Positions 33,968-42,285 of a stretch of DNA of 64,000 bases are shown piece by piece. Every line of letters begins with the position of its first letter. Within the stretch, counting starts at the first letter, position 1. The stretch spans positions 119,431 through 183,430 of the forward strand of contig NZ_JANLCK010000008.1 in the NCBI RefSeq assembly GCF_024979315.1, given 5' to 3'. This stretch comes from Herbiconiux oxytropis. GTDB taxonomy: Bacteria > Actinomycetota > Actinomycetes > Actinomycetales > Microbacteriaceae. The notes below the pieces were generated by a model. It was not told the DNA's origin. It saw nothing but the letters and a program-made list of their open reading frames with translations, and ran no database searches. The position numbers and the translations under genes were made by a program.

Positions 33968-34681
33968 TCAGGCCGTGATGCCCGGCATCGCGCCCATGCT
34001 GCGAAGGGTGAGGTCGACGACGTAGACGATCACGACGATCGTGATCACGAACGAGAGCGCCACGATCCCGAACGCCACCCACATCGGCGCGATGCCGCGG
34101 CCGCTCCGTCGGCGCACCACGAGAGAGCGGCCGATCGCGTAGACCGGCGCCACGACGCCGAGGAACGCGAAGGCCCAGTGGAACGGCTGCGCATACCCGC
34201 GGGCGAGGAGCCACTTGCGGTCGAAGAAGGCGAGCACCACGCCCGCGCCGTAGATCGCCCAGCCCACGACGGCGGCCACGGCCTGCGCCACGAGCGCCGC
34301 GGTCGACATGCCGGCGAACGGATCGACCGAGCTCGGGTCGGTCGAGTACGGCACGCTCAGCTGCTGCTCGAGGTCGGTGAACGACAACGGCAGCGTGAGC
34401 AGACCGATCAGGGGGAGGAGCGTGATGACCCAGATGAAGGGGCCGTAGGCGGGCGTCCCGGGAGCCACCTTCGGAGGCGTCGCGGGTGCGGACTGCTGCG
34501 CGGAGTAGGCGTAGTGGTCCGGCTGCGCGGGGTACGCGGGTGGTGCGGCGGCCGTCGGCTGCGAGGCGGATGCCTGCTGCAGGTGTCCCGTCCACGCCGT
34601 GCCGTCCCACCAGCGCTGGAAGGCCGAGCCGGCCGGATCCGGGTACCAACCTGCGGGCGTCCGCCCATCCGCTGTGCTCAC
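33968..34681 (-). CDS. DUF2510 membrane protein
   Basis: 237 residues from GTG 34681, with GAAAGG 6 bases upstream. Residues 8-35 (PAGWYPDPAGSAFQRWWDGTAWT) are the DUF2510 motif, often found at the cytoplasmic N terminus of actinobacterial membrane proteins. A Pro/Ala/Gln linker follows, then about four hydrophobic segments (ITLLPLIGLLTLPL, a middle pair, and ALSFVITIVVIVYVVDL). Function unknown. It diverges from mtnA. Confidence 0.85.
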   Translation of the reverse strand: MSTADGRTPAGWYPDPAGSAFQRWWDGTAWTGHLQQASASQPTAAAPPAYPAQPDHYAYSAQQSAPATPPKVAPGTPAYGPFIWVITLLPLIGLLTLPLSFTDLEQQLSVPYSTDPSSVDPFAGMSTAALVAQAVAAVVGWAIYGAGVVLAFFDRKWLLARGYAQPFHWAFAFLGVVAPVYAIGRSLVVRRRSGRGIAPMWVAFGIVALSFVITIVVIVYVVDLTLRSMGAMPGITA

Positions 34682-34796
34682 CGCGTGCCTTTCGAGGAGG
34701 GGTCGGCGCGTGCACCGCGCCGCACCAAGCTTACGGGCGGCACTTCGAGCAACCGTTCCGGAGGGAGCGGTATCCTCGTGGGGGGAATTCGACGGG

Positions 34797-35984
34797 ATGC
34801 ACATGACCACCACCGGCAACGCCACGACACCCGCAGCAGGCGGATCCGCCCTCGGTGACCCTGTGCACGGCGTGGCCGTTCGCAGCGCCCCCGCGCTCGA
34901 CGACTCGGTGCGGGTCGAGGGCGGGGTCGTCCGCATCCTCGACCGCCGGGTCTTCCCCGAGACCGTGAGCTGGGTCACCGCCACCGACGCCGAGGAGGTG
35001 GGTGCCGCGATCGCGGGCATGATCACGCAGAGCTCCGGGCCGCTGTTCGCCGCCTACGCCGGGCTCGAGATGACGGCGCTGCAGGTGGCGGGCCTCGCCC
35101 CCGATGCGGCACGCGAGCGGATGCGCGAGGCCGGTCGAGTGCTCGAGAGCGCTCGTCCCACGAACAACCACCCGCGCGAGGCCGTGGCCCACGTGCTCGC
35201 CGCGGTCGATGCCGTGGCCGGTGGAGGAGGCGCGAGCGACGCCGGAACCGCTTCGATCGTCGAGGCCGCCGTCGAAGCCGCCCGCGAAGGTGCCGCGATC
35301 TACCGCGACCGCAGCCGCCGCCTCGGCGAGGCCACGGTCGAGCTGCTGCCGGACGGCGCGCGCATCCTCACCCACTGCTGGATGGACACCTACCTGATCG
35401 AGTTCGTGCGCGCCGCCCGTGCGGCCGGCAAGCGCTTCGAGTGGGTGGCCACGGAGACCCGCCCCTACCTGCAGGGTGCTCGGCTGACCGCCCACACGCT
35501 CGCCGAGTTCGGGGAGCACGTGACCCTCATCACCGACGGCATGGGCGCCGCCGCGCTCGCCGCCGGCCACGACGCCGACTCGGGCCTCGAGCCGGGAGCA
35601 CGGCACACGGCGGGCATCGGTCCGATCGACGCGCTCGTGACCGCGGCCGACCGGGTCTCGCTCGACGGCAGCGTCGTCAACAAGGTGGGAACCCTCGGTC
35701 TCGCGGTGGCCGCGCACACCTTCGGAGTGCCGTTCTACGCGCTCGTGCAAGCCCCGGATGCCGAGTCGCCCACGGCCGCCGACATCGTCGTGGAGTCGCG
35801 CGATCCGGACGAGGTGCTGCACACGCTCGGCCGCCGCACCGCGTCGTCGCTCGTGACCGAGGCCTGGTATCCGGCGTTCGACGTGACCCCGTCGCGGTTC
35901 GTGTCGCGCATCGTCACCGACCGGGGGGCGTTCGAGCCCGCGCGGGTCGGCGAGCTGTACGCAGCGGCGGGGGAGCGGGCGTGA
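34797..35984 (+). CDS. mtnA: S-methyl-5-thioribose-1-phosphate isomerase
   Basis: 395 residues from ATG 34797 (ATG 34803 also possible). It isomerises methylthioribose-1-phosphate to methylthioribulose-1-phosphate. The family segments ARPTNNHPREAV, ILTHCWMDTY with the catalytic Cys, ETRPYLQGARLTA, LITDGMGAAAL with the catalytic Asp, and VNKVGTLGLAVAAH are all present. The residues after the Cys, WMD instead of the common NxG, are unusual and might mean a shifted substrate preference. TATCCT at 34771-34776 is a plausible -10. It overlaps the kinase gene by GTGA and opens the mtnA-K-C-B operon. Confidence 0.88.
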   Translation: MHMTTTGNATTPAAGGSALGDPVHGVAVRSAPALDDSVRVEGGVVRILDRRVFPETVSWVTATDAEEVGAAIAGMITQSSGPLFAAYAGLEMTALQVAGLAPDAARERMREAGRVLESARPTNNHPREAVAHVLAAVDAVAGGGGASDAGTASIVEAAVEAAREGAAIYRDRSRRLGEATVELLPDGARILTHCWMDTYLIEFVRAARAAGKRFEWVATETRPYLQGARLTAHTLAEFGEHVTLITDGMGAAALAAGHDADSGLEPGARHTAGIGPIDALVTAADRVSLDGSVVNKVGTLGLAVAAHTFGVPFYALVQAPDAESPTAADIVVESRDPDEVLHTLGRRTASSLVTEAWYPAFDVTPSRFVSRIVTDRGAFEPARVGELYAAAGERA

Positions 35985-37249
35985 CCGCGGATGCGTCGGC
36001 CGGGTATGCGCTGCTGACCGATCGGGACAACGTCATCGCGCACCTGCACGAGCGGGGGCTGCTGCACCTCGTGGCGGGCGGGGATGGCGCAGGCGCGGTC
36101 GGTGGGGCTGAATCCGCCGCATCCATCGAGGTCGTCGAGGTGACCGCGGGCAACATGAACCGCGTCTTCATCGCCCGCGGGCCTGCCGGTTCGCTCGCCG
36201 TGAAGCAAGCGCCGCCGTGGGTGCAGGTGGCGGGCCCGGAGTGGCCGATCGACCCGTCGCGCATCGTCTCGGAGGCCCGCACCTACGAGCGGCTCGCCGA
36301 GCGCGTGCCCGAGTCGATCCCGCAGATCGTCGACTTCGACGAGAGCCGGTACGTGCTCGTCATGGAGGACCTCTCGGCCCTCGAGGTGCTGCGCGACGCC
36401 CTCGTGCGCCGCATCGCGACTCCGGACGACGCGCTCGAGATCGACTTCGAGGCCCTCGGTGCGGTCGTCGGCCGTTTCGTCGGTTCGCTCGCGGCCGCCA
36501 CCTCGCGGCTGGCCCTCGGCGACGAGGAGCACGCGCGGCTCGTGGAGCTCGCCGCCAACCCCGAACTCTGCGCGCTCACGGTCGACGTGGTGCTCGACGA
36601 GCCGTACCGGGAGCACGAGCACAACCACTGGCATCCGGCGCTGTCGTCGAGGGTGCGCGAACTGTATGCCGACGACGACGTGCGCGAGGCCGTCGCCGCG
36701 GTGCGAGGTGCCTTCGATACACGGCATGAGGCGCTTGTGCACGGCGACCTGCACAGCGGATCGGTGATGATCGGTCGCGGCGGTGTTGACGGCGGGGCCG
36801 GCGGCGGTGCGGACGGCGGTGCTGTCGGCGGGCCGCAGCGCGTCGTCGTCTTCGATCCGGAGTTCAGCTTCGTGGGCCCCATCGGCCTCGATCTCGGCCT
36901 CTTCTGGGCCAACCTCGAGCTCGCGGCCATCGCGGCGTCGTCGGTCGGCGACGAGGAGCTGGCCCTAGAGCGCTATTCTGCGGTGCCGGCTTCGTGGGCC
37001 GCCTTCGCCGAAGTCTGGAGCGCGGCGGGGCATCCGCTGTCGTCGCTCCAGGCGATCGAGCGTGACGCCTGGCGCTTCGCCGGCGTCGAGGGCATCCGCC
37101 GGGCCGTGGGCTACTCGCACGCCGCCGACATCGAGTCGCTGCCCTCGGCTCTCGTGCCGGATGCCTCGGTGCGGCTCTTCGACGCCGCCCGTCACCACCT
37201 GCTCACCGGCGAGGCGGTGCGTTCGCAGCCGTTCGCCGCGGACGCCTGA
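35981..37249 (+). CDS. mtnK: 5-methylthioribose kinase, copy 1
   Basis: 422 residues from GTG 35981. It phosphorylates methylthioribose at C1 with ATP. TAGNMNRVFIA and SLAVKQAPPWV are the N-lobe nucleotide segments, WPIDPSRIVSEARTYERL is a family signature, LVHGDLHSGSVMIG near residue 253 is the catalytic loop, and VVFDPEFSFVGPIGLDLGLFWANL near 292 the metal-binding stretch. Between the last two, residues about 265-287 are a Gly/Ala/Asp-rich insertion. A second MtnK is encoded at 39954-41222. Second gene of the salvage operon. Confidence 0.92.
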   Translation: MTADASAGYALLTDRDNVIAHLHERGLLHLVAGGDGAGAVGGAESAASIEVVEVTAGNMNRVFIARGPAGSLAVKQAPPWVQVAGPEWPIDPSRIVSEARTYERLAERVPESIPQIVDFDESRYVLVMEDLSALEVLRDALVRRIATPDDALEIDFEALGAVVGRFVGSLAAATSRLALGDEEHARLVELAANPELCALTVDVVLDEPYREHEHNHWHPALSSRVRELYADDDVREAVAAVRGAFDTRHEALVHGDLHSGSVMIGRGGVDGGAGGGADGGAVGGPQRVVVFDPEFSFVGPIGLDLGLFWANLELAAIAASSVGDEELALERYSAVPASWAAFAEVWSAAGHPLSSLQAIERDAWRFAGVEGIRRAVGYSHAADIESLPSALVPDASVRLFDAARHHLLTGEAVRSQPFAADA

Positions 37250-37310
37250 TGGGCGTCCCGAACTCCATCCGAACCCCGCCCACCACCCCGATCCCCTCGA
37301 GGAGCGCACC

Positions 37311-38060
37311 ATGACCGAAGACCACACCCCCGCCCCCACCCCCGATCCGCTCGCCGTCTCGGCGCGCACCGTCGTCGTCGACATCGAGGGCACCACGAGC
37401 GCCGCCGGCTTCATCCTCGGCGACCTCTACGACTACGCCCGTCCGCGCCTGGCCTCCTGGATCGACGACCACGCCGACGACCCCGCCATCGCCGAGGCGC
37501 GGCAGCAGGTCGTGCACGACGCCTCGCTCGCCACCGACGCCTCGACCGAGGAGGTCGTGGCGGTGCTGCACGAGTGGATGGAGCGCGACGTCAAAGCCAC
37601 CCCGCTCAAGACCATCCAGGGGCAGATCTGGGCGGAGGGCTTCGCGAAGTCCGAGATCTCGTCGCACTTCTTCGACGACGTCATTCCGAAGCTGCGGGAC
37701 TGGCACGCCCACGGCGTCGGCCTCGCGGTGTTCTCGTCGGGATCGATCGCCTCGCAGGTGCCGTGGTTCCGGCACTCGCCCGACGGCGATCTCACGGGCC
37801 TCATCACCGACTTCTTCGACACCGTGAGCGCCGGACCCAAGAAGGAGCCCGCCTCCTACGACGCCATCGCGTCGTCGCTCGGTGTTCCTGCCGGCGAGCT
37901 CGTGTTCTTCACCGACAATCCCGGCGAGGTGGCGGCAGCCCTCGAGGCGGGGTGGCAGGTCGTGGCCTTCTCGCGCGCGGGCGAGCCCTTCTTCGAGGCC
38001 GACTTCGGCGAGGCGGCCGTGGTGTCGTCGTTCGCCGAGGTCGAGGTCGTCGCCCCGTGA
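37311..38060 (+). CDS. mtnC: Acireductone synthase (enolase-phosphatase E1)
   Basis: 249 residues from ATG 37311 with GAGGAG upstream. A HAD-superfamily enzyme that enolises and dephosphorylates 2,3-diketo-5-methylthiopentyl-1-phosphate to the acireductone. VVVDIEGTTSA carries the nucleophile Asp and acid/base Glu of the E1 subclass, FSSGS is motif II, GPKKEPASY the motif III lysine, and FFTDNPGEV motif IV. TPLKTIQGQIWAEGF is a typical cap sequence. It overlaps mtnB by GTGA. MtnC makes the two-protein MtnW/MtnX route of Bacillus unnecessary. Confidence 0.93.
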   Translation: MTEDHTPAPTPDPLAVSARTVVVDIEGTTSAAGFILGDLYDYARPRLASWIDDHADDPAIAEARQQVVHDASLATDASTEEVVAVLHEWMERDVKATPLKTIQGQIWAEGFAKSEISSHFFDDVIPKLRDWHAHGVGLAVFSSGSIASQVPWFRHSPDGDLTGLITDFFDTVSAGPKKEPASYDAIASSLGVPAGELVFFTDNPGEVAAALEAGWQVVAFSRAGEPFFEADFGEAAVVSSFAEVEVVAP

Positions 38061-38809
38061 CCGCAGCGGATGCGCCGGGCGGGCTGAGCTCATCCGGGCA
38101 CGTGTTCGGCGAGGGCGTCGTCGACGACGCGTCGCTCACGGAGGCGGGAGCCGCACTCGCGGCCGAGTCGGCGCGCTTCGCCGGCCTCGGCTGGATGCCC
38201 GGCACGGCGGGCAACCTCTCGGTCACCCTCGCGCGCGATCCGCTGCGGCTCGCGGTCACGGCCTCGGGCCTCGACAAGGGCGAGCTCACCGCGCGCGACA
38301 TCGTGCTCATCGACGGCGACGGCGAATGGGTCCCGGATGCGCCGGGCGGGCCGGCATCCGTCACCTTCACCCAGCGGCTCGGGCTCGCCCGCAGGCCGTC
38401 CGCCGAGGCGGGACTGCACGCGCGGATCGCAGCGGTCACGGGAGCGGGTGCGGTCATCCACGTGCACGCGCTCGCGGCGGTGCGTGCGGCGCACGAGTGG
38501 CCCGAGGGCGTGGTGCTGCACGACCTCGAGATGCTGAAGGGAATCGGGCACTCGGCGCACGGCGAGCGCGTCGTCATCCCCGTGGTGCAGAACCACCAGG
38601 ACATGGGCGTGCTCGGCGACGACTTCGAGCGCGTCTACCTCCGGCCCACCGCCGCCGACCCGGGGACCGGCACGGCCGCGGTCGCCGAGGTGCCGGCCCT
38701 GCTGGTGGCGAGCCACGGCATCTACGCTTGGGGCGCCGACCTCCGCCAGGCCCGCTGGCACCTCGAACTCACCGAGGCCCTCCTCCAGATAGCCCTCGCC
38801 ACCCGCTGA
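38057..38809 (+). CDS. mtnB: Methylthioribulose-1-phosphate dehydratase
   Basis: 250 residues from GTG 38057. A class II aldolase-fold enzyme that dehydrates methylthioribulose-1-phosphate. GTAGNLSVTL, TASGLDKGELTARDIVLID, PSAEAGLHARI (Glu), VIHVHALAAV (HxH zinc ligands) and LLVASHGIYAWGADLRQARWHLE (third His) match MtnB. Members of the same fold include fuculose and 5-deoxyribulose phosphate aldolases, but mtnA, mtnC and mtnD nearby decide for MtnB. Last gene of the plus-strand salvage operon; it converges on the aminotransferase. Confidence 0.9.
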   Translation: MTAADAPGGLSSSGHVFGEGVVDDASLTEAGAALAAESARFAGLGWMPGTAGNLSVTLARDPLRLAVTASGLDKGELTARDIVLIDGDGEWVPDAPGGPASVTFTQRLGLARRPSAEAGLHARIAAVTGAGAVIHVHALAAVRAAHEWPEGVVLHDLEMLKGIGHSAHGERVVIPVVQNHQDMGVLGDDFERVYLRPTAADPGTGTAAVAEVPALLVASHGIYAWGADLRQARWHLELTEALLQIALATR

Positions 38810-38905
38810 GCGCCCCACGGCGCCGGATCGGTTCGAAAGCGCAAAGCTCGCGGGGGCCGGGGCGCTCCACGGCGCGGAGGTCGGGAGGGGTGCGGTTCTG
38901 AACCG

Positions 38906-39784
38906 TCAGAGGCCGAACGTGCGCTCGAGGAGGGTGCGGGTGAAGGCCGCGTCGACGGGCAGCGAGCGGCCGTCGAGCTCGCGCACGGGCGCGATCAGGC
39001 GCCCGCTCGAGAGCAGCCAGACGCCATCGGCCGTGGCGAGCTCGGCCGGGGCCATCACGGCCTCGGAGGTCTCGAAGCCGAGCGCGCCGAGCGTCTCGAA
39101 CACGGCGGCCTGCGTGGTGCCCGCCAGGATGCCGAGGTCTGGACGCGGGGTGCGGAACAGGTCGCCATGGCGCACGAGCACGTTCGAGGTGGGACCTTCG
39201 AGCACGACGTCGTCGGTGCTCACGAAGATCACGTCGTCGGCGTCGCGGCGAGCAGCCTCGCGGAGGGCGGCCTTGTTGAGCGCGTAGGAGAGCGTCTTCG
39301 CTCCCTGCAGCAGCCACGGCGAGGTCTGCGCGATGTCGTGCCGGTAGCCGCGATCGAGTGTCACGACGCGGATGCCCGTGCTGCGCGCCTCGCTGTGATC
39401 GGTTCCGAAGAGCACCTGCACCCACCCGCTCGCTCGATCCGAGCCCTCGATGCCGCGGCTGTGCAGCAGCTTCACGAGCAGCTCGCGCTGCGGGGCGTGC
39501 GCACCGACCGCGAGCCGGGCGGCACGTGCGAACGCGTCGACATCGGGTTCGGGCAGGTCGAGCATGGCCGCCGAGTGCTTCAGGCGCGCCAGGTGCCGGG
39601 GCAGCTCGATGAACCGTCCGTCGATCACCCCGATCGACTCGAACACCCCGTCGCCCCGCGTCACCGCGAGGTCGGCCACGTTCACGGCCGCCTCCCGCAT
39701 GGGCAGCACGGGCCCGACGCCGTCGGCCCCCGTCCCGGTCCCCACGAACACGACCAGATCCTCACCCGACACGCCACCGCTCAT
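38906..39784 (-). CDS. Class IV PLP aminotransferase (possible KMTB aminotransferase or PabC-like)
   Basis: 292 residues from ATG 39784; a GTG at 39802 would add six. GAKTLSYALNKAALREA near residue 160 holds the PLP lysine. VTRGDGVFESIGV, VLEGPTSNVLV and GILAGTTQAAVFE are the conserved class IV segments shared by branched-chain aminotransferase and aminodeoxychorismate lyase. Sitting among mtn genes it could carry out the last step, transamination of 4-methylthio-2-oxobutyrate to methionine; a PabC role in folate synthesis is the main alternative. Single gene preceded by the inverted repeat at 39834-39890. Confidence 0.75.
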   Translation of the reverse strand: MSGGVSGEDLVVFVGTGTGADGVGPVLPMREAAVNVADLAVTRGDGVFESIGVIDGRFIELPRHLARLKHSAAMLDLPEPDVDAFARAARLAVGAHAPQRELLVKLLHSRGIEGSDRASGWVQVLFGTDHSEARSTGIRVVTLDRGYRHDIAQTSPWLLQGAKTLSYALNKAALREAARRDADDVIFVSTDDVVLEGPTSNVLVRHGDLFRTPRPDLGILAGTTQAAVFETLGALGFETSEAVMAPAELATADGVWLLSSGRLIAPVRELDGRSLPVDAAFTRTLLERTFGL

Positions 39785-39833
39785 CCCCCAAGTCTCCCCC
39801 ACCCGGCGGTCCCCCGCGCCCCGCCCGCCTCAC

Positions 39834-39890
39834 CCACTTGACACAACTTGTGCCAAGTCGAGCGTTCTGAGCGCATCTACTGTCAAGTGG
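39834..39890. promoter_or_regulatory. Perfect 10-base inverted repeat with internal half-sites
   Basis: CCACTTGACA (39834-39843) and TGTCAAGTGG (39881-39890) are exact inverse copies, 37 bases apart. Between them CAACTTGTG and CCAAGTCG repeat the ACTTG/CAAGT half-site. Each outer arm contains TTGACA, so it can act as a -35 box outwards-in, but no good -10 is evident. Probably a regulator site for the aminotransferase gene or a loop-forming element. Confidence 0.5.
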
Positions 39891-39953
39891 AGGGGATCGG
39901 ATGCCGTGAGCTCCCGCGAAAGCGGACGGCGACGCGCTGCGGTGCCTAGGCCC

Positions 39954-41222
39954 TCAGGCGCGGATGGCGGCACGCAGCGTGGCGAGGGTCTCGGCCGAGA
40001 GGGCCTCCACGGTACGGATGCCGTGGCGGGTGAGCGCGAGCGCACGACCGGCGTGGAGCGCACCGCGCGCCGCCCGCTCACGGAGCTCCGGCGGCAGGGT
40101 CTCGATGTCGCTCGCCTTCGCGAAGCCCACGATGCGCCGGATCGTCTTCGCCGCGGCGAAGATCGCGGCGTCATCGCGGACGCCCTCGAGCAGGCTCTCG
40201 AGCACGTCGTCGCCCCACACCCGCGGATCGACGCGCGAGGGCCACAGCGCACGGTACTCCGCCTCGAAGGCGCCCCAGAGCCGGCCGGGCAGCTCGAGGA
40301 TCTGCTCGGCCCGCTCACCCCCCCCGATCGCCTCGGCCCGAGCCGCCGCGAGCACGAGATTGGCCCAGAGCGCACCCAGGTCGAAACCGGTGGGCCCGAC
40401 GAACCCGAACTCGCTGTCGAACGCCCGCACTGAAGCCGAAGCTGAAGCCGAAGCCGAAGCCGAAGCCGAAGCGGAAGCCGGAACCCCGCCCGCCGCCGGG
40501 CGCACGAAGACCGAGCCGGTGTGCAGGTCGCCGTGGATGAGGGACTGCGCCGTGGTCATGAACCGCCACTTCGCGAGCCCCATCTCGCGCACGAGCGCCG
40601 CATCGCCCTGGAGTGCCTCGACGTCGGCGACGTTGCCGGGCAGCACCACGTTGTGCGGATGCGAGATGTACGGCTCGGTGAAGACGAGGTCCTCCGTGAT
40701 CTGGGCGAGCTCCGGATTGACGGCCCGCGCCACGAGCGCCTTGTGCTCGAGCGGATCCATGCCGAGCGGCGACGTCGCGAACGCCGTGCGCGCCACGTAC
40801 CGGCCGATCTCCGCCGCCGCATAGCCGTGCACCCGGCCCTCGTTGAGCTCGTTGCGCCACACCCGGTGGTCGCTGAGGTCTTCGATGGCCAGCACGTAAT
40901 GCGCTGAGTCGAAGTCGTAGAAGCCGGGCACGTGGGAGGGATCGGCGGCGGCGTGCGCCCCCAGCACCGTCGCCTCGCGCGCCGACCGCTCCCTGGTCAT
41001 CGGCCACGACGGATCGGTGCGCACGTGCGGCAGCGACTGCTTGAGCACCACGGAGGCCCCGAACTCGTCGTGGATGATGAACACCAGGTTGAGATTGCCG
41101 TCGCCGACCTCACGCACGGAGGCTATGCGGGTCGCGTCGATGCGCGTCGCGAGCGCGGGACGGCTCGCGAGATAGGCGCCGACCGTCAGGGAGGTGAGCT
41201 GGGTGAAGTCGGAGTCGTTCAT
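39954..41222 (-). CDS. mtnK: 5-methylthioribose kinase-like protein, copy 2
   Basis: 422 residues. It keeps the MtnK framework: EVGDGNLNLVFII and SVVLKQSLPHV in the N lobe, WPMTRERSAREATVL, SLIHGDLHTGSVFVR near residue 232 as catalytic loop, and FDSEFGFVGPTGFDLGALWANL as metal-binding stretch. Between the last two lies an (Ala-Ser)n run encoded by gaagcc repeats. It is the last gene of an operon with receptor, ATPase and permease, 13 bases after the permease, so it probably phosphorylates what that importer brings in. The pair of kinases may differ in substrate (methylthioribose versus another thio- or deoxyribose). Confidence 0.88.
   Translation of the reverse strand: MNDSDFTQLTSLTVGAYLASRPALATRIDATRIASVREVGDGNLNLVFIIHDEFGASVVLKQSLPHVRTDPSWPMTRERSAREATVLGAHAAADPSHVPGFYDFDSAHYVLAIEDLSDHRVWRNELNEGRVHGYAAAEIGRYVARTAFATSPLGMDPLEHKALVARAVNPELAQITEDLVFTEPYISHPHNVVLPGNVADVEALQGDAALVREMGLAKWRFMTTAQSLIHGDLHTGSVFVRPAAGGVPASASASASASASASASVRAFDSEFGFVGPTGFDLGALWANLVLAAARAEAIGGGERAEQILELPGRLWGAFEAEYRALWPSRVDPRVWGDDVLESLLEGVRDDAAIFAAAKTIRRIVGFAKASDIETLPPELRERAARGALHAGRALALTRHGIRTVEALSAETLATLRAAIRA
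40432..40479. repeat. Hexanucleotide repeat (gaagcc)8 in mtnK copy 2
   Basis: Eight gaagcc-type units, two with a changed last base, encode alternating Ala-Ser on the minus strand. The tract lies between the catalytic loop and the metal-binding motif of the kinase. Confidence 0.85.
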
Positions 41223-41235
41223 CGGGATCCCTGGA

Positions 41236-42285
41236 CTACGAGGCGGACGTGGTCGACCCGGCGGTCACCACGGTGCGCCGGCGCGAGAAGGTGAAGCTGA
41301 ACAGGAGGGCGATGAGCAGCACGATGCCCTTGCCGAAGTCCTGCGCGTAGTACGGCAGGCCCAGCATCGTGAACCCGGTCACCATCACGGCGATCAGCAC
41401 GGCGCCGAGCGCGGTGCCCCACGCGTTCGGCCGCCCGATGCCGAGCACCGAGACGCCCACGAGGGCCACCGCCACCGCGTCGAGCAGGAGCGAGTTGCCC
41501 GCGCTCACGTCGCCCTGACCGATGCGCGCGGCGAGCAGGAGCCCCGCCACCGAGGCCAGCAGGCCGCAGCCCATGTAGGCGATCGTGCGGTACCACTGCA
41601 CCCGGATGCCGGCGAGCCGCGCCGCCTCGGGGTTGGCCCCCACCGCGAACAGCGCACGCCCCCACCGGGTGCGCTCGAGCAGGAACCACAGCAGCACGGT
41701 GATGACGACGAGGATGATCACGGGAACCGGCACGGGCCCGATCGACCCCCGGTCGAGCCAGAGGAAGTCGGCGGTGAAGCGCCCGGGGGCCGTGGTGCCG
41801 TTCGAGAGCGTCATCTGCGACGAGATCGACTTGCCGTCGACGATGATGAGCTTGAGCCCCACGATCACGAACATCGTGGTCAGGGTGGCCAGCAGGTCCG
41901 GGATGCGTGCCACCACGATGAGGAACGCGTTGAGTGCGCCGATGAGCAGCCCGCAGACGAGCACGACCGAGACGGCGACACCACCGACCTGGTTGCCGAT
42001 CACCATCGTCCACGCCGCGATCGACACCGCGAAGCCCGCGGAGGCGCCCACCGAGAGGTCGATGCCGCCGACGGTCATGGCGAGCATCACGCCGAGGCCC
42101 GCGATGGCCGTCGGGGCGATGAACTTGAGCATGCCGAAGAAGTTCTCGGGCGTGCGGAAGCTGGGCTCCGTGATGACGAAGAAGAGGATGAGGGCGACCG
42201 TGACCGCCACGAACCCCCACTTCACGACGACGGCGGCGACCCTCTCGGAGGTCTTCGAGGCCGAGATGCGATTGCGGGCACTCAT
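41236..42285 (-). CDS. ABC transporter permease, RbsC type (putative methylthioribose importer)
   Basis: 349 residues from ATG 42285, overlapping the ATPase stop (ATGA). About nine hydrophobic segments are present, starting with GFVAVTVALILFFVI. LAMTVGGIDLSVGASAGF and FAVGANPEAARLAGIRV are the conserved BPD_transp_2 signatures. It forms the membrane part of the importer with the adjacent ATPase and receptor. The downstream kinase and surrounding mtn genes suggest methylthioribose as cargo; ribose-like sugars are the alternative. Confidence 0.92.
   Translation of the reverse strand: MSARNRISASKTSERVAAVVVKWGFVAVTVALILFFVITEPSFRTPENFFGMLKFIAPTAIAGLGVMLAMTVGGIDLSVGASAGFAVSIAAWTMVIGNQVGGVAVSVVLVCGLLIGALNAFLIVVARIPDLLATLTTMFVIVGLKLIIVDGKSISSQMTLSNGTTAPGRFTADFLWLDRGSIGPVPVPVIILVVITVLLWFLLERTRWGRALFAVGANPEAARLAGIRVQWYRTIAYMGCGLLASVAGLLLAARIGQGDVSAGNSLLLDAVAVALVGVSVLGIGRPNAWGTALGAVLIAVMVTGFTMLGLPYYAQDFGKGIVLLIALLFSFTFSRRRTVVTAGSTTSAS

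Noticed and set aside
38057..38809. Sugar-phosphate aldolase of a 5-deoxyribose (DHAP) shunt
   Set aside because: The fold is shared, but mtnC and mtnD beside it favour the MtnB dehydratase.
38809..38866. Terminator between mtnB and the aminotransferase
   Set aside because: AGCGCCCC/GGGGCGCT can pair, but the 42-base loop and overlap with the stop codon make it weak.
38906..39784. Firm assignment as mtnE
   Set aside because: Class IV signatures fit branched-chain aminotransferase, PabC and D-amino acid enzymes equally; only the location favours methionine salvage.
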